Assembly (NCBI GenBank): GCA_965216135.1
Contig: CBDCFL010000023.1
Span: forward strand, 642,246-706,245
DNA length: 64,000 nt
Reading direction: 5' to 3'
Origin: CBDCFL01 sp965216135
GTDB lineage: Bacteria > Pseudomonadota > Alphaproteobacteria > Rhodobacterales > Rhodobacteraceae
Below are positions 35,475-44,947 of this stretch, piece after piece (the stretch's first letter is position 1; every line of letters begins with the position of its first letter). A program made the position numbers and the translations under genes. The notes under the pieces are model-generated. The model searched no databases, was not told the DNA's origin, and worked only from the letters and a program-made list of their open reading frames with translations.

Positions 35475-36073
35475 TGACAACCGCGCTCATCCTTGCCTCA
35501 GGCTCCGAAATTCGCGCGCGCTTGCTGACAGCCGCCCGGATTCCATTTCGGTCGGTCCCCGCGTGGATTAATGAGACGGCAATCATCGCTTCGCTGAGAA
35601 AAATGCGCAGCAGCGCAGGCACAATCGCTGACGCCCTGGCGCAAGCCAAGGCTGTGCATGTCAGCGCAACACATCGCGACGATCTTGTTTTGGGCTGCGA
35701 CCAGATATTGGAATTTCACGGCCAAATCCTGCGAAAGCCGCAAAGTAAATCTGAAGCTATAGATCAGCTAAGCGCACTTGCCGGCAACCAGCACCGCCTC
35801 TTTACAGCTGCTGTACTAGCAAGTTCAGGCCAGCCGTTCTGGCGCACGCTGGGCTGTGTCACGGTCAAGATGCGCCAACTCTCCGCAGTATATCTGCGCG
35901 ATTATGTCGACAGAAACTGGGACTCGATCCGCCACTCGGTGGGCTGCTATAAGATCGAAGAAGAGGGGATCTGGCTGATGTCGAAAATTGATGGAGATTA
36001 TTTTCACATCCTGGGCCTGCCGCTGATCGAATTGACCGACCAGCTAATCGCTTTGAGGTTTCCGGTGCCATGA
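35474..36073 (+). CDS. maf: Maf-family nucleotide pyrophosphatase
   Basis: The 199-aa protein shows LILASGSEIRARLLTAARIPF at the N-terminus, LVLGCDQILEFHGQILRKP in the middle and SVGCYKIEEEGIWLMSKIDGDYFHILGLPL at the C-terminus, all Maf signatures. Maf proteins hydrolyse modified or non-canonical nucleoside triphosphates. It opens the maf-aroE-coaE-dnaQ operon on the right side of the putative origin and overlaps aroE by 4 bases. Confidence 0.93.
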   Translation: MTTALILASGSEIRARLLTAARIPFRSVPAWINETAIIASLRKMRSSAGTIADALAQAKAVHVSATHRDDLVLGCDQILEFHGQILRKPQSKSEAIDQLSALAGNQHRLFTAAVLASSGQPFWRTLGCVTVKMRQLSAVYLRDYVDRNWDSIRHSVGCYKIEEEGIWLMSKIDGDYFHILGLPLIELTDQLIALRFPVP

Positions 36074-36906
36074 GCGACAACAAAATTCTTCTCGCCGGGG
36101 TCATCGGCACGCCGGTTTCGCACAGCAAATCCCCGGTCCTGCACAACTACTGGCTCAACAAATACGGCATCAAGGGCCAATATGTGCCGCTGGATGTCGC
36201 CCAGAGCGAGCTGGCCGATGTTTTGCTGGCCCTGCCGCGTATGGGGTTTGTCGGTGCCAACGTAACCATCCCCCACAAAGTGTCGGTGCTAGCGCTGGCC
36301 GACAAAGTCACCGACCGCGCCGCCCTGATCGGTGCTGCCAATACGCTGATATTCCGCGATAACGGCAAGATCTATGCCGACAACACCGACGGCTATGGGT
36401 TCGTCGAGAACCTGAAAGTCAATTCTCCGGGCTGGGTGCCAAATTCCGGGCCCGCTGCCATCCTGGGCGCCGGTGGTGCGGCGCGCGCGGCTCTGGCAGC
36501 ACTTTTGGACGCAGGCGTTAAAGAGATACGCATTGCCAATCGCACAAGGTCTCGCGCCGATGTTCTGCGCACCGAATTTGGCGCGCGCATCCACGTATTC
36601 GAATGGGTCAAGGCAGGCAATATGCTTGACGGCGCCGCGACCGTTGTCAATTGCACCGCACTGGGCATGAAAGGCAAACCGGTGCTTAAAGTGCCGCTTG
36701 ATGCGCTCAGCCCAGATGCTGTGGTGACCGATATGGTTTATAACCCGCTCAACACGCGGCTGTTGCGCGAAGCCGCGCGCCGGGGCTGCCGGGTGGTCGA
36801 TGGCCTGGGCATGTTGATCCATCAGGCAGTGCCAGGGTTTGAGCGCTGGTTCGGCGTGCGCCCCAGCGTCGATGAAGAGGTCCGCCGCGTGGTCCTCGGG
36901 CGATGA
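36070..36906 (+). CDS. aroE: Shikimate dehydrogenase
   Basis: This 278-aa NADPH enzyme reduces 3-dehydroshikimate in aromatic amino-acid synthesis. The substrate site shows GTPVSHSKSPVLHNYWL and GANVTIPHKVSVL with the catalytic Lys; GAANTLIF and ADNTDGYGF follow, and the cofactor motif is AAILGAGGAARAALAALL. It sits between maf and coaE with 4-base overlaps on both sides. Confidence 0.96.
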   Translation: MSDNKILLAGVIGTPVSHSKSPVLHNYWLNKYGIKGQYVPLDVAQSELADVLLALPRMGFVGANVTIPHKVSVLALADKVTDRAALIGAANTLIFRDNGKIYADNTDGYGFVENLKVNSPGWVPNSGPAAILGAGGAARAALAALLDAGVKEIRIANRTRSRADVLRTEFGARIHVFEWVKAGNMLDGAATVVNCTALGMKGKPVLKVPLDALSPDAVVTDMVYNPLNTRLLREAARRGCRVVDGLGMLIHQAVPGFERWFGVRPSVDEEVRRVVLGR

Positions 36907-37508
36907 GCCCGCGCCAAGGTTTCCGCATCGGTCTGACCGGATCAATTGGCATGGGCAAATCAACGACGGCGCAGATGTTTGCCGAACATGGAATTGCCGT
37001 CTGGGATGCAGATGCGGCCGTGGCGCGCCTTTACGCCGCAGGCGGCGCGGCGGCGGCACCGATCGCCGATCGCTTTCCCGGGGCGATTGAAAACGGCGCG
37101 GTCGACAAAGACCGACTGAGCCAGATTATCGCAGCGGATGCCGAGGCATTGTCTCAGATCGAGGCGATTGTCCACCCGCTGGTGCGCGCCGACCGTGACG
37201 CCTTTGCCGCCACCGCTGCCACCGATATTCTGCTCTTTGACATCCCGCTGTTGTTTGAAACCGGGGCGCAGGACGCCTTTGACGCGATTGTCGTGGTCTC
37301 GACCACCGAGGAAATTCAGCGCGCCCGCGTATTGGCGCGCCCCGGCATGGCCACCGGGCGGCTCTCTGCACGTCTGCAACGCCAGATGCCGGATGCTGAA
37401 AAACGTCTGCGCGCCGACCATGTGGTCCCGACCGACGATCTTGAAACTGCACGCCGATCGGTCGATATGATCATCGTGGAAATCAGGGGCAAACTTGGCA
37501 ATGCGTGA
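36903..37508 (+). CDS. coaE: Dephospho-CoA kinase
   Basis: This 201-aa enzyme performs the last step of coenzyme A synthesis. The P-loop is GLTGSIGMGKSTTAQMF (residues 9-25), followed by GIAVWDADAAVARLYA and DIPLLFETGAQDAFD, the CoaE fingerprint. It overlaps aroE by 4 bases and dnaQ by 8 bases. Confidence 0.96.
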   Translation: MSPRQGFRIGLTGSIGMGKSTTAQMFAEHGIAVWDADAAVARLYAAGGAAAAPIADRFPGAIENGAVDKDRLSQIIAADAEALSQIEAIVHPLVRADRDAFAATAATDILLFDIPLLFETGAQDAFDAIVVVSTTEEIQRARVLARPGMATGRLSARLQRQMPDAEKRLRADHVVPTDDLETARRSVDMIIVEIRGKLGNA

Positions 37509-38199
37509 AGTTGTGCTGGATACTGAAACCACCGGGTTCGACCCCGAAACCGGCGACAGGATCGTCGAGATCGGCGCAATTGAACTGGTCAACCATTTGC
37601 CATCGGGCAATATCTATCATCAGTACATCAACCCCGAACGCGCGATGCCCGATGATGCCTTCCAGGTTCATGGCCTCGGCGACGATTTTCTACGTGACAA
37701 GCCGCATTTCAAAGACATCGGCACCGCATTTCTGGATTTTATCGGTACCGCTCCGCTGGTCATTCACAACGCCACGTTCGACATAAAATTTCTCAATGCA
37801 GAGCTCGGCTGGGCACATCTTCCTTTGATCGGGCAGGACAGGGCCGTGGACACGCTTGCATTGGCGCGGCGGAAATATCCCGGTTCTCCGGCCTCTCTGG
37901 ACGCTTTGTGCCGGCGGTTCGGCATAGATAGTTCCGCCCGGCATTTACACGGCGCATTGGTAGACAGCGAAATTCTGGCCGAGGTGTATCTGGAGCTGAT
38001 CGGCGGACGCCAGCCGGGCTTTGGTCTTGATGGCGCGCACCGGCGCGATGGTGATCGCGACCCGCGGGCCAAATGGCGGCCAGGCCCGCGCCCACAGCCC
38101 TTGCCAGCGCGGCTCACCGAAGTCGACAGGGCCGCACATGCGAAATTCGTTCGCTCGCTCGGCGCAGGCGCAATATGGTCGAAATTCCAGAGCGGTTAG
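37501..38199 (+). CDS. dnaQ: DNA polymerase III epsilon subunit (3'-5' proofreading exonuclease)
   Basis: The DEDDh exonuclease has VVLDTETTGFDPETGDRIVEIGAIELV near the N-terminus (Asp and Glu ligands), LVIHNATFDIKFLNAEL and the HGALVDSEILAEVYLELIGG motif with the catalytic His/Asp. The C-terminal tail probably binds the alpha subunit. From the ATG at 37501 it is 232 aa and overlaps coaE. It converges on secB, sharing the last few bases. Confidence 0.96.
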   Translation: MREVVLDTETTGFDPETGDRIVEIGAIELVNHLPSGNIYHQYINPERAMPDDAFQVHGLGDDFLRDKPHFKDIGTAFLDFIGTAPLVIHNATFDIKFLNAELGWAHLPLIGQDRAVDTLALARRKYPGSPASLDALCRRFGIDSSARHLHGALVDSEILAEVYLELIGGRQPGFGLDGAHRRDGDRDPRAKWRPGPRPQPLPARLTEVDRAAHAKFVRSLGAGAIWSKFQSG

Positions 38200-38717
38200 G
38201 CCTGCTCTGTTGCCGCCGCCGCCTTGGCCGCTTGCGCCCTGGCAACCACGTTTTGGCGGTAGAGAGCGACCCAGTCGATATTTTCCAGATTAAGCGGCGG
38301 AAATCCCCCGTCTCGGATCACATCATGCACAATGCGTCGCGCGAACGGAAATAGCATCCTGGGACATTCGATGAGCAGAAACGGATGCATTTGCTCATCC
38401 GGTACATTCTCGATCGCGAAAATGCCGGTATACTGTAACTCGAGCAAAAACAGCGTGGCGTCGCCACCCTTGATCTTTGAGGTGATCGTGTATTTTGAGG
38501 TCACCTCGAATTGATGTTCCACCTCGCGCTTTTTTGCATCAAGGCTGACCTGGACGTTGATCTCCGGTGTCGCCTCCGCGGCCTTGCCGGTTTGCGCCAG
38601 AATATTCTCGTAAGACATATCCTTGATGAATTGTGCGAGAATCTGCATCTTGACCGGGCTCGCTGGCTCCTGCGCCGGTCCCGCGCCGTTATGCTCAGGT
38701 TTTTTCTTCTCGGCCAT
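38196..38717 (-). CDS. secB: Protein-export chaperone SecB
   Basis: Started at the ATG at 38717 it is 173 aa. The SecB core is clear: MQILAQFIKDMSYEN, EINVQVSLDAKKREVEHQFEVTSKYTI, FLLELQYTGIFAIENVP and ECPRMLFPFARRIVHDVIRDGGFPPLNLENIDW. It keeps precursors unfolded for SecA. The usual alphaproteobacterial dnaQ/secB convergence is seen. Confidence 0.96.
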   Translation of the reverse strand: MAEKKKPEHNGAGPAQEPASPVKMQILAQFIKDMSYENILAQTGKAAEATPEINVQVSLDAKKREVEHQFEVTSKYTITSKIKGGDATLFLLELQYTGIFAIENVPDEQMHPFLLIECPRMLFPFARRIVHDVIRDGGFPPLNLENIDWVALYRQNVVARAQAAKAAAATEQA

Positions 38718-38769
38718 CAGGCTCTCCAATTGGAAATCGGGCGTGTCCTAACAGGTCGACTGGGCCGCC

Positions 38770-39243
38770 TCAATGCTTTGTCCGGCCGGAAGAGGCTTTA
38801 TCACCTTGTGGCGAAACATCGGTGAAATCACCCTCGATGGTTTCTCCGCTGGACGGCGGTGGCTGGTGCGCCTCGGGGCCAACATTAAATTGAGCGGTCG
38901 TGATCCGGCTGCGGAAATAGGCAATGGCGGCCCTTCGACATGTCGGGATCAGCAACAAGAAGCCGACCGTATCGGTAAAAAACCCCGGTGTCAGCAGCAG
39001 CGCACCGGCGAAAAGGATCATCGCGCCATGGGCCAAAGAGGCGCTGGGATCGCGCATGTTTTCCAGCGAATTGCGCAGACGCGCCAACTCGGCAAGTCCC
39101 TGTTCGCGCAGCATCCAGGTTCCGATAACCGCCGTCAGCACGACTATTGCCAATGTCGGCCACAGCCCGATCCAGCCGCCAACCTGAATGAACAGAGCAA
39201 TCTCGATGATCGGCACCAACACGAATATGAGCAGAAGCGGCAT
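38770..39243 (-). CDS. fxsA: FxsA-family inner-membrane protein
   Basis: From the ATG at 39243 the protein is 157 aa with the FxsA pattern PLLLIFVLVPIIEIALFIQVGGWIGLWPTLAIVVLTAVIGTWMLREQG and, further on, DPSASLAHGAMILFAGALLLTPGFFTDTVGFLLLIP. The C-terminal tail is hydrophilic. FxsA is a conserved membrane protein whose overproduction relieves phage exclusion in E. coli; its normal role is unknown. It is divergent from the Tim44-like gene. Confidence 0.88.
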   Translation of the reverse strand: MPLLLIFVLVPIIEIALFIQVGGWIGLWPTLAIVVLTAVIGTWMLREQGLAELARLRNSLENMRDPSASLAHGAMILFAGALLLTPGFFTDTVGFLLLIPTCRRAAIAYFRSRITTAQFNVGPEAHQPPPSSGETIEGDFTDVSPQGDKASSGRTKH

Positions 39244-39353
39244 TACGCTAATCCATATTTGCGGGCCAGGCACAGTGGACTTGACCCTAAGCCTACCTTA
39301 CATAAGTGCGGTGCGGGATGGATACCACCCAGCATAGAATTTTGAGGTTCCAC

Positions 39354-40010
39354 ATGAATGCAGCGATTATCCAGCTTCTTGTATTGGCTGGAATTGCCAT
39401 TTTCCTGATCCTGCGCCTGCGCAGCGTTCTGGGCACCAGAGATGGCTTTGAAAAGTCCCGGACGGATCAGCAAAGCGCGCGCGGCCGGCGCGGCGATTTT
39501 GAAGTTATCGAGGGCGGAGTTGACCCCGATATCGCTGACCATGTTGCCGAGAAAAGCGAAAGCGCAGAAGCGCTGGCGCGTATTAAACGTGTCGAACCGC
39601 AATTCAACGTCGGCGAATTCCTGGGCGGCGCGCGCGGCGCTTATGAAATGATCCTCATGGCGTTTGAAAACGGCGAGCTTGAAGAGGTGCGCGCCTTGGT
39701 GTCCGACGACGTTTTCGAGGCGTTCGCCCATGTCGTTGCCGCGCGCGAAGAGCAAGGGCTGTCGGTTGACGCCACCTTCGTGGGGATCCGAGAGATGGAG
39801 CTGACGAGCGCCGTTTTTAATGACGACAGCACGGATGCGGAAATTTCGGTGAAATTCGTCGGTGAGCTGACCTCTGTCGTGCGCGACACGGCCGGCGATG
39901 TAGTCGAGGGCAATGCCGACGACATCAAACGCCAACGCGACATCTGGACGTTTGCCCGCGACATAGAATCAGACAATCCCAACTGGAAACTCATCGCGAC
40001 CGGCGAGTAA
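39354..40010 (+). CDS. Tim44-domain membrane protein
   Basis: From the ATG at 39354 the protein is 218 aa. An N-terminal membrane anchor (AAIIQLLVLAGIAIFLILRLRSVLG) is followed by the TRDGFE motif and a C-terminal Tim44-like fold (EPQFNVGEFLGGARGAYEMILMAFENGELEEVRALVSDDVFEAF). In alphaproteobacteria such proteins (TimA) are linked to the cell envelope. The stop overlaps the mltA start by one base, suggesting coupled translation. Confidence 0.88.
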   Translation: MNAAIIQLLVLAGIAIFLILRLRSVLGTRDGFEKSRTDQQSARGRRGDFEVIEGGVDPDIADHVAEKSESAEALARIKRVEPQFNVGEFLGGARGAYEMILMAFENGELEEVRALVSDDVFEAFAHVVAAREEQGLSVDATFVGIREMELTSAVFNDDSTDAEISVKFVGELTSVVRDTAGDVVEGNADDIKRQRDIWTFARDIESDNPNWKLIATGE

Positions 40011-41059
40011 TGATGCGACTGGCCGCAGCCGCGTTTGCGGCCCTGGTTTCAGCGTCGACGGCTGCTTATGCGGGCAACAAGGGCGAGCCTCAGTTGTGGC
40101 GCTTTGGCGATCTTGTCGGCTGGGCAGAAGATGATCACGGCGCAGCACTTGCCGCATTCACAAAAACCTACGGCGATCTGCGGGCCACAGAATGGCGAGG
40201 CATTTGCATGCTCGCCGGGACCGGGCCAGACGCCAAATGGTTTTTTGAAACATTCTTCAGTCCGGTACTGATCGATGACGGCGCGCAATCCTTGGTCACC
40301 GGCTATTATGAGCCGGAGCTGGCGCGCGCGCGGGAGCTGGCGCGCGCGCGGCAGAAAAGCGCGCGATACGCGACGCCAGTCTATAGCCGCCCGCCGGAGC
40401 TTGGTGACGGCGCGCTCTGGCATGATCGCCAGATCATCGAAACCGGCGGCCTGCTGGCAGGGCGTGGGCTAGAACTGGCCTGGGTTGACGATCCGGCAGC
40501 GCTTTTTTACCTGCAGGTGCAGGGCTCCGGGCGCATCCGGTTCGACGACGGTTCGATCCTGCGGCTGGGCTACGCTGGGACCAATGGGCACCCCTATCGC
40601 TCGCCGGGCGACGAACTCGTGCGCCGGGGCATCTATCAGCCCCATCAGGCCTCGGCCGAAGTCGTCGGAAATTGGGTCCGCCGCAACCCGGCGCAGGGGA
40701 TAGAATTGCTGCGCGGCTCGCCCAATTATGTATTCTTTCGTGCCGTAAGCGGCCTCGACCCGACGCAGGGGCCCAAAGGCGCGATGAACCGGCCGATCAC
40801 GGCTGGCCGCGCCCTGGCCGTTGATCCCAATCACATCCCGCTCGGCGCACCGGTTTGGATCGAAAAAGGCGGCGCGGATATTATCCGCCGCCTGATGGTG
40901 GCCCAGGATACCGGTTCCGCGATCAAGGGCGCGCAGCGCGCTGATTTCTTCACCGGCACGGGCGAACAGGCCGGAAAAATGGCGGCCCGCCTGCACGATC
41001 CCGCCCGTCTGATCGTGCTGATGCCGATTGATCTGGCCATCGCGTTGACCGGCGGTTAG
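40010..41059 (+). CDS. mltA: Membrane-bound lytic murein transglycosylase A
   Basis: The 349-aa exported enzyme cleaves peptidoglycan glycan strands. It starts with a signal peptide (RLAAAAFAALVSASTAAYAG) and contains the MltA domain (VTGYYEPEL, FYLQVQGSGRIRFDDGSILRLGYAGTNGHPY, PNYVFFR) and the 3D domain (AVDPNHIPLGAPVWI, RLMVAQDTGSAIKGAQRADFFTGTGEQAG) with the catalytic Asp in AQDTGSAI. A tandem repeat-like stretch (ARARELARARQKSAR) lies near residue 105. Confidence 0.94.
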   Translation: MMRLAAAAFAALVSASTAAYAGNKGEPQLWRFGDLVGWAEDDHGAALAAFTKTYGDLRATEWRGICMLAGTGPDAKWFFETFFSPVLIDDGAQSLVTGYYEPELARARELARARQKSARYATPVYSRPPELGDGALWHDRQIIETGGLLAGRGLELAWVDDPAALFYLQVQGSGRIRFDDGSILRLGYAGTNGHPYRSPGDELVRRGIYQPHQASAEVVGNWVRRNPAQGIELLRGSPNYVFFRAVSGLDPTQGPKGAMNRPITAGRALAVDPNHIPLGAPVWIEKGGADIIRRLMVAQDTGSAIKGAQRADFFTGTGEQAGKMAARLHDPARLIVLMPIDLAIALTGG

Positions 41060-41063
41060 GGCC

Positions 41064-41648
41064 ATGGCGCGTCGGCAAAAAGACCGGATCGGTCCAGCTG
41101 ACGCAGCGCTCTGGGCGCGGGTCAAAAAGACCACCATTCCACTGCATCCATTCGTGAGTGCGCAATTGGCCGACAAAACAGTGCCGCACCCCGACCCGGG
41201 CACGCCCGGGCCAGCGGGTTTTCGCATTGCTCCATTTGAGCTGGGCCAGTCATCAACCGCACTGCCTGCAATGGCGGGGCCCCATGGCGGCCAGGCAGTG
41301 CCGAAAATGGACAATAAAGCCTACCAGAAATTGCGCCGCGGTCGCCTGACACCCGAGGCGCGCCTTGATCTGCACGGGATGACGCAAGAGGCCGCGCTTC
41401 CTGCCCTGATGGAGTTTATTCGCGAGGCCGCGTCCCGCGGGCAGCGCCTGGTGTTGGTGATTACCGGCAAAGGCCGCCCGCGTCCCGAATATGGCCCCAT
41501 ACCCGAACGATCCGGTGTGTTGCGGCGAAACGTGCCGATGTGGTTGCACAGCGGCGGTTCGGCGGCGCTGGTTCTGGATGTGGTCGAGGCGCACCAGGGC
41601 CACGGTGGCGCGGGCGCTTTTTACGTCTACCTACGTCGCCGCAGATAA
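41064..41648 (+). CDS. Smr-domain (MutS2 C-terminal-like) protein
   Basis: The 194-aa protein carries the small MutS-related domain in its C-terminal half: RLDLHGMTQEAALPALMEFI, RLVLVITGKG and GHGGAGAFYVYLRRRR. Smr domains bind or nick nucleic acids. The N-terminal half is low in recognisable motifs. It follows mltA by 4 bases, the usual order in Rhodobacterales, and converges on the MFS gene, overlapping it by about 18 bases. Confidence 0.87.
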   Translation: MARRQKDRIGPADAALWARVKKTTIPLHPFVSAQLADKTVPHPDPGTPGPAGFRIAPFELGQSSTALPAMAGPHGGQAVPKMDNKAYQKLRRGRLTPEARLDLHGMTQEAALPALMEFIREAASRGQRLVLVITGKGRPRPEYGPIPERSGVLRRNVPMWLHSGGSAALVLDVVEAHQGHGGAGAFYVYLRRRR

Positions 41649-42841
41649 AGACCTCTGTGCCCGCGCGACGCCGATTATCACCAGCAAGGCCGCGACGACG
41701 AAATAGAGAGATATAGCTGCCATCTGGGCGGAAAAATCGATACCCCGGTCAATCAGCCACCCGGTCACCCCCGGCCCTACTGCCGAACCCAGCACCATCA
41801 GCGCCGCCCAGACAGCCTTGATAGCACCAATGTGGCGGGTGCCATAATACTCGGCGGCGAATACTCCGGGCAGGGTCGCAAGCGCGCCCGTGCCGGCCGC
41901 AACCGGCAGCCATGCCCAAACTATCTGACCCGGCCAGCAGGCCAAATCCGAGCGCCAGCGGCAGCATCTGGGCGGCAAACAGGCGGCCGGCACCGAACCG
42001 ATCGGTGGCCCATCCGGTTGCGAATGTCGAGCCGATAACAACGATTGTGAATAACGGTATCAGCGATACGAACTCAGCGTGCGTCCAATCTTTGATCGTG
42101 GCCAGATGGACCTGCTGAAAGAAAAGCTCGGTGCCCCACGCGCCAGGACCAAAGATCGCAGGCGCGATAAACCAAAACAGCGGATGGCGCAGCATCTCGC
42201 CGCGTCGCCAGTGGCGCAACTCCATGCCGCGGGTCTCGATATTTTCGCTGTGGGACTGTGGCGTGCGTTCGCCTCTGAGCAGTACCGAGATTGGCACGAT
42301 CGCTGCCAGCGCCAATGCCGCCGCGACCCACCAGAGCAGGCGCCAATCCATCCAAGCCCTTGGCAGCAACGAAGATCACCGGCAAGCCCGCCTGGGCCAC
42401 TGAAAAGCCCATCGCCGCGATTGCCAGCGCGCGACCGCGATTGGCCGAAAACCACCGGGCCATGGCTACGGTTGACAGGTGCATCGCCATGCCCTGACCG
42501 GCAAACCGCAGACAGAATACCGCTGCCACCAGCGCCCATGCGACATGGACCCGTGCCATAAAGACGCAGCTTGCTGCCAGAAACAGCAGAATGACAGGTG
42601 CCAGAACACGGAGACGCAGCGCGTCAGCAAGTCCGCCTGCCCAGACCATGAGGATCGCCGACATCGTCGTGCCGATTGTAAAGATGCCGCCCCATTGCCC
42701 ATGGGTCAGGCCGAATTCGGCCATGATCTCGCCAGCAAATATCGAAATGAAATAGGTCTGGCCGTAGCTCGACGAAAACGCCAGCAGAAATCCGGCCGCC
42801 AGCCAATTGGTATTGCCGCGCAGAAAGTCAAGAAAACCCAT
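41631..42841 (-). pseudogene. Major facilitator superfamily transporter gene with two apparent frameshifts
   Basis: Three reading frames in order give one MFS protein of about 400 aa. The first (from the ATG at 42841) has TYFISIFAGEIMAEFGLTHGQWGGIFTIGTTMSAILMVWAGGLADALRLR and continues to about 42360; the second covers DWRLLWWVAAALALAAIVPISVLL to GLLAGSD near 41930; the third covers VWAWLPVAAGTGALATLPGVFAAEYYGTRHIGAIKAVWAALMVLGSAVGPG to the stop at 41631. Each change of frame looks like one extra base (near 42348-42362 and 41921-41932). The substrate is unknown. It is convergent with Smr and lies before hslU. Confidence 0.85.
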
Positions 42842-42904
42842 GCGCTTCTTTCACTGACAATAGACCGGAATAAAAGCGATCATTGCCTGTGCTGTCCGCC
42901 GGAC

Positions 42905-44212
42905 TCAGAGCATATAACGGCCCAGATCGGTCGTTCGGGCAATATCGCCCAGATGTTCGTCGACAAAGGCAGCATCGACGCTGATCGCCTCGCCGCCACG
43001 ATCCGGTGCCGAGAACGAAAGTTCTTCAAAGACACGTTCCATCACCGTGTAAAGCCTGCGCGCCCCGATATTCTCAATGCTTTCGTTGACCTCGGCCGCA
43101 ATCCGGGCCAGCGCCGCAATACCGTCCTCGGTAAATGTCACCGTCACCTCCTCGGTCCCCATCAGAGCCGAATATTGCAGCGTCAGGGCGTTATCGGTTT
43201 CGGTCAGGATGCGCACGAAATCGGCCTCGGTCAGCGCCCTGAGCTCAACCCGGATCGGCAGGCGCCCCTGCATCTCCGGCAGCAGATCGCTGGGCTTGGC
43301 GATATGAAAGGCGCCCGATGCGATGAACAGCACATGGTCGGTTTTGACCGGCCCGTATTTGGTGGAAACCGTCGTGCCCTCTATCAGCGGCAACAGGTCG
43401 CGCTGCACGCCTTCGCGGCTGACATCGCCGCCGCGCGTCTCGGCGCGCGCGCAAACCTTGTCGATCTCATCGAGAAACACGATGCCGTTTTGCTCGACCG
43501 CCTCAAGCGCCGCGCGGGTTACTGCCTCATCGTCCAGCAGCTTGTCAGCCTCCTCGCCAATCAGGACTTTGTAGCTCTCCGCCACGCTCAGCTTCTTGCG
43601 GGTGGTGCGTCCCTGAAACGCCTTGCCGAACAGGTCGCCGAGATTGAGCGCGCCGCCCATCTGACCGGGTTGGCCGGGGATGTCGAACATCTGCATTGGG
43701 CTGGAGTTATCCGCCAGATCGAGTTCGATTTCATGATCGTCCAGCTCACCGCGCTTGAGCTTGCCGCGAAACATCTCCAGCGTCTGCTCGCGCGCATTCT
43801 CGCCGGCTATGGCGGCGAGTACGCGCTCCTCGGCAGCCTGATGCGCTGCGGCCGTAACCTCGTCACGCATGTGCTCGCGCGTCGAGTTGATCGCCACCTC
43901 GACCAGATCGCGGATAATCTGTTCGACATCGCGGCCGACATAACCGACCTCGGTGAACTTGGTCGCCTCAACCTTGATAAACGGCGCCCTGTCCAGCCGC
44001 GCCAGACGGCGGCTGATCTCGGTCTTGCCAACGCCGGTTGGTCCGACCATCAGGATGTTCTTGGGGTAAACCTCTTCCTGCAATTCCGGGCTCAACTGCT
44101 TGCGCCGCCAGCGATTTCTGAGCGCGACTGCAACGGCACGCTTGGCGTCTTTCTGGCCGATGATGAAGCGGTCGAGCTCGCTGACTATCTCTCGGGGCGT
44201 GAGGGCGGTCAT
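42905..44212 (-). CDS. hslU: HslU ATPase subunit of the HslUV protease
   Basis: The 435-aa AAA+ unfoldase has Walker A GPTGVGKTEISRRLA, Walker B IVFLDEIDKVC, the I-domain insertion and the sensor region VNESIENIGARRLYTVMERV. The C-terminal GRYML is the conserved HslV-activating tail. It feeds substrates to the HslV peptidase encoded just upstream, 70 bases away across a small inverted repeat. Confidence 0.97.
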   Translation of the reverse strand: MTALTPREIVSELDRFIIGQKDAKRAVAVALRNRWRRKQLSPELQEEVYPKNILMVGPTGVGKTEISRRLARLDRAPFIKVEATKFTEVGYVGRDVEQIIRDLVEVAINSTREHMRDEVTAAAHQAAEERVLAAIAGENAREQTLEMFRGKLKRGELDDHEIELDLADNSSPMQMFDIPGQPGQMGGALNLGDLFGKAFQGRTTRKKLSVAESYKVLIGEEADKLLDDEAVTRAALEAVEQNGIVFLDEIDKVCARAETRGGDVSREGVQRDLLPLIEGTTVSTKYGPVKTDHVLFIASGAFHIAKPSDLLPEMQGRLPIRVELRALTEADFVRILTETDNALTLQYSALMGTEEVTVTFTEDGIAALARIAAEVNESIENIGARRLYTVMERVFEELSFSAPDRGGEAISVDAAFVDEHLGDIARTTDLGRYML

Positions 44213-44232
44213 TCGGACTGGTCCTATTTAGT

Positions 44233-44256
44233 GTCTGTCTTTGTTGAGCGACAGAC
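44233..44256. repeat. Inverted repeat between hslV and hslU
   Basis: GTCTGTC and GACAGAC are separated by 10 bases. It may form a hairpin in the hslVU transcript; no T-run follows, so I do not call it a terminator. Confidence 0.4.
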
Positions 44257-44282
44257 GTGCGAGTGGCAAACGTAACCATCCA

Positions 44283-44837
44283 CTATTTAGCAACCTCCAC
44301 CGTCAAATTGCCGTTTGTATAAACACAAATCTCCGCGGCTATGGCCATCGCCGCGCGCGCGATCTCTTCGGCGGTCCGCTCGGTGTCCATCATCGCCCGT
44401 GCCGCGGCCAGCGCGAAATTTCCGCCTGATCCGATTGCCGCCACGTCATGTTCTGGTTCCAACACGTCGCCTGCCCCGGTGATCACCAGCAGCGTCTTGC
44501 CATCGGTCACGATCAGCATCGCCTCGAGCTTTTGCAGATATTTGTCTGTGCGCCAGTCTTTGGCCAGTTCGATGGCCGCTCGCGTCAGCTGGCCGGGTGC
44601 CGCTTCCAGTTTGGTCTCCAGACGTTCCAGCAAGGTAAAGGCATCAGCTGTTGAGCCGGCAAAGCCCGCCAGAATATCCGAACCGCCCGATGTCAGCCGC
44701 CGAACCTTGCGCGCCGAGGCTTTGATCACCGTCTGGGCAAGGCTGACCTGCCCGTCTCCGGCGATCACCACCTGCCCGCCTTTTCTGACGCCAATGATTG
44801 TTGTGCCGTGCCAACCGGGGAATTCAGTGTTGCCCAT
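44283..44837 (-). CDS. hslV: HslV peptidase subunit of the HslUV protease
   Basis: The 184-aa Ntn hydrolase begins MGNTEFPGWHGTTIIGVRKGGQVVIAGDGQVSLAQTVIK; after processing of a short leader the active-site threonine is in HGTTI. GGSDILAGFAGSTADAFTLLERLE and AIGSGGNFALAAARAM are standard. Alphaproteobacterial HslV keeps such a short N-terminal leader. It is the first gene of the hslVU operon. Confidence 0.96.
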   Translation of the reverse strand: MGNTEFPGWHGTTIIGVRKGGQVVIAGDGQVSLAQTVIKASARKVRRLTSGGSDILAGFAGSTADAFTLLERLETKLEAAPGQLTRAAIELAKDWRTDKYLQKLEAMLIVTDGKTLLVITGAGDVLEPEHDVAAIGSGGNFALAAARAMMDTERTAEEIARAAMAIAAEICVYTNGNLTVEVAK

Positions 44838-44947
44838 GGCGCTCTCCGTTTATTTCCGGGGCTATATGGGTGGCCAGACTTGCATTCACAAGCAAAACGA
44901 TTGAATTGCGAAATCGATCCGCACGCACCTCAGCGCGAGTTGCGCGC

